Assembly (NCBI GenBank): GCA_023146255.1
Contig: JAGLCJ010000005.1
Span: 252,222-316,221, forward strand
Reading direction: 5' to 3'
From: Alcanivoracaceae bacterium
GTDB lineage: Bacteria > Pseudomonadota > Gammaproteobacteria > Pseudomonadales > Alcanivoracaceae
Length of the DNA: 64,000 nucleotides
How positions within the stretch are numbered: the stretch's first letter is position 1; each line of letters opens with the position of its first letter. Below are positions 63,368-64,000 of the stretch, piece after piece. A program made the translations under genes and the position numbers. The notes beneath the pieces are model-generated. The model was not told the DNA's origin. It made no database searches and saw only the letters and a program-made list of their open reading frames with translations.

Positions 63368-63590
63368 CCCTTCTCTCCTGTTTGCCGTTAGCGCCCTCCG
63401 TGACGCCCCGCCTGTAGCAGATTAACGAGGATGCCACGCCGTTTGAAGGGGTTGAGCCTGAATGCCTGATACCCCGTCGGCCAGCAGCCTTTTTCCATCC
63501 GCAATGTCGCGATATACCCATTTATAAGGTAAGAAATCCGATATATATCAATGAGATGTCAGACAGACATCAGTTTGTTCGGAATAGCAC
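63368..63590. other. gacA upstream region
   Basis: About 220 bp without a gene. AT-rich part at 63515-63560 (including GATATATATCAATG) could hold the gacA promoter on the minus strand; no clear box is assigned. Confidence 0.4.
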
Positions 63591-63998
63591 TCAGTCCTGC
63601 ACCGGCAGATCCTGACGCTCTCTGAGTGCCTGCCTGTGCCTGCCCCGTGCATAGACCTCCCACACCGCCTGATCCGCCGGAGCCTGCAGATAATCGGCTC
63701 GCAGCAGCTCGGCAACAATGGCGTCACGGACAAACAGGGCGTTGTCCCGATCCGGCAACGGACCCTGGCCCTTTTCCACCGCCGGTAACCGGCCTTGACC
63801 ACCGGACAGACTGAGCAGATGCAGGGATCCATCACGATCATCAGAGAAAACATACAGCTCAATGCGACGGTGCGCATGGCGGGCGGATATCAGTACAACC
63901 GGGTCGGCAGCGCGGATCATCAGTCCTCCGGAGAATGCCTGAATGATGCGCGCAAACGGGATTGGAAGGAACCATGGCAAGGAGGGTGGGATTGATTC
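63591..63998 (-). CDS. hypothetical protein, 5' end beyond the window
   Basis: At least 135 codons; the frame stays open to the right edge, so the true start may be outside. A Met at MIRAADPVVLISARHAHRRI could also be the start. Beta-rich middle (IELYVFSDDRDGSLHLLSL) and a helical, charged C-terminus ending RERQDLPVQD. No family recognised. Confidence 0.5.
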   Translation of the reverse strand, partial: ESIPPSLPWFLPIPFARIIQAFSGGLMIRAADPVVLISARHAHRRIELYVFSDDRDGSLHLLSLSGGQGRLPAVEKGQGPLPDRDNALFVRDAIVAELLRADYLQAPADQAVWEVYARGRHRQALRERQDLPVQD

Positions 63999-64000
63999 GC

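Overview
The window looks like a piece of a gammaproteobacterial chromosome from a marine hydrocarbon degrader, probably Alcanivorax or a close relative. This is inferred from two things. The right flank has the pseudomonad-type order gacA-uvrC-pgsA-tRNA-Gly-tRNA-Cys-tRNA-Leu. The cargo includes CYP153 alkane hydroxylases, an AlmA-type flavoprotein, a FadL-type porin and GMC alcohol dehydrogenases. The left edge carries a GAF-containing sensor kinase that, from memory of Pseudomonas genomes, sits next to the same tRNA-Leu; it is now about 57 kb away.

The kinase and the tRNA are separated by one integrative element of 57,393 bp. Its ends are a perfect 55-bp direct repeat (2406-2460 and 59799-59853) equal to the 3' part of the tRNA-Leu(UAA) gene, from the anticodon loop to the encoded CCA. 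A tyrosine integrase (2696-4129) lies just inside the left end. The octamer CTAGGCAC, probably an integrase arm site, occurs four times at the left end and twice at the right end, always in the same orientation and often 11 bp apart.

From left to right the element carries: (1) an RND efflux pump with adaptor and TetR regulator (4.2-9.0 kb). (2) A catabolic island (9.1-40.3 kb) with a second TetR regulator; operon A (di-iron PF10118 protein, SDR, esterase, BVMO); a duplicated ferredoxin-CYP153 module with ferredoxin reductase and GMC dehydrogenase under an AraC regulator; a FadL porin plus a 1029-residue Ig-like lipoprotein; operon B (alpha/beta hydrolase, AlmA, SDR, PF10118, thioesterase); and operon C on the minus strand (PF10118, BtrH-like, two thioesterases, acyl-CoA synthetase, two acyl-CoA dehydrogenases, GMC oxidoreductase). 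One 16-bp palindrome of the type TTGG-N8-CCAA lies at the promoters of A, B, C and the FadL operon, suggesting one regulon of about 19 genes. Together these genes could take up long alkanes, oxidise them terminally, convert ketones to esters, cleave the esters, activate the acids to CoA esters and start beta-oxidation. (3) A plasmid/phage-like housekeeping block (40.7-48.4 kb): zinc ribbon, RadC, DUF932, YqaJ exonuclease, Gp3-like protein, XRE regulator and a lipoprotein, with a reversed two-gene cassette of unknown function inside it. (4) A defence operon (48.5-53.5 kb) encoding an adenine methyltransferase, a BsuBI/PstI-type endonuclease, a DUF262 protein and a divergent RelA/SpoT synthetase-like protein. 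(5) A replication/mobilisation-like block (53.8-59.6 kb): SRAP protein, HerA/DUF87-type ATPase, AlpA, inovirus Gp2-like protein, and two unknown genes flanking an AT-rich region.

No relaxase, type IV secretion, virion genes, IS elements, rRNA or CRISPR arrays were seen, so how the element moves is open. All functions come from reading motifs by eye; no database search was run.
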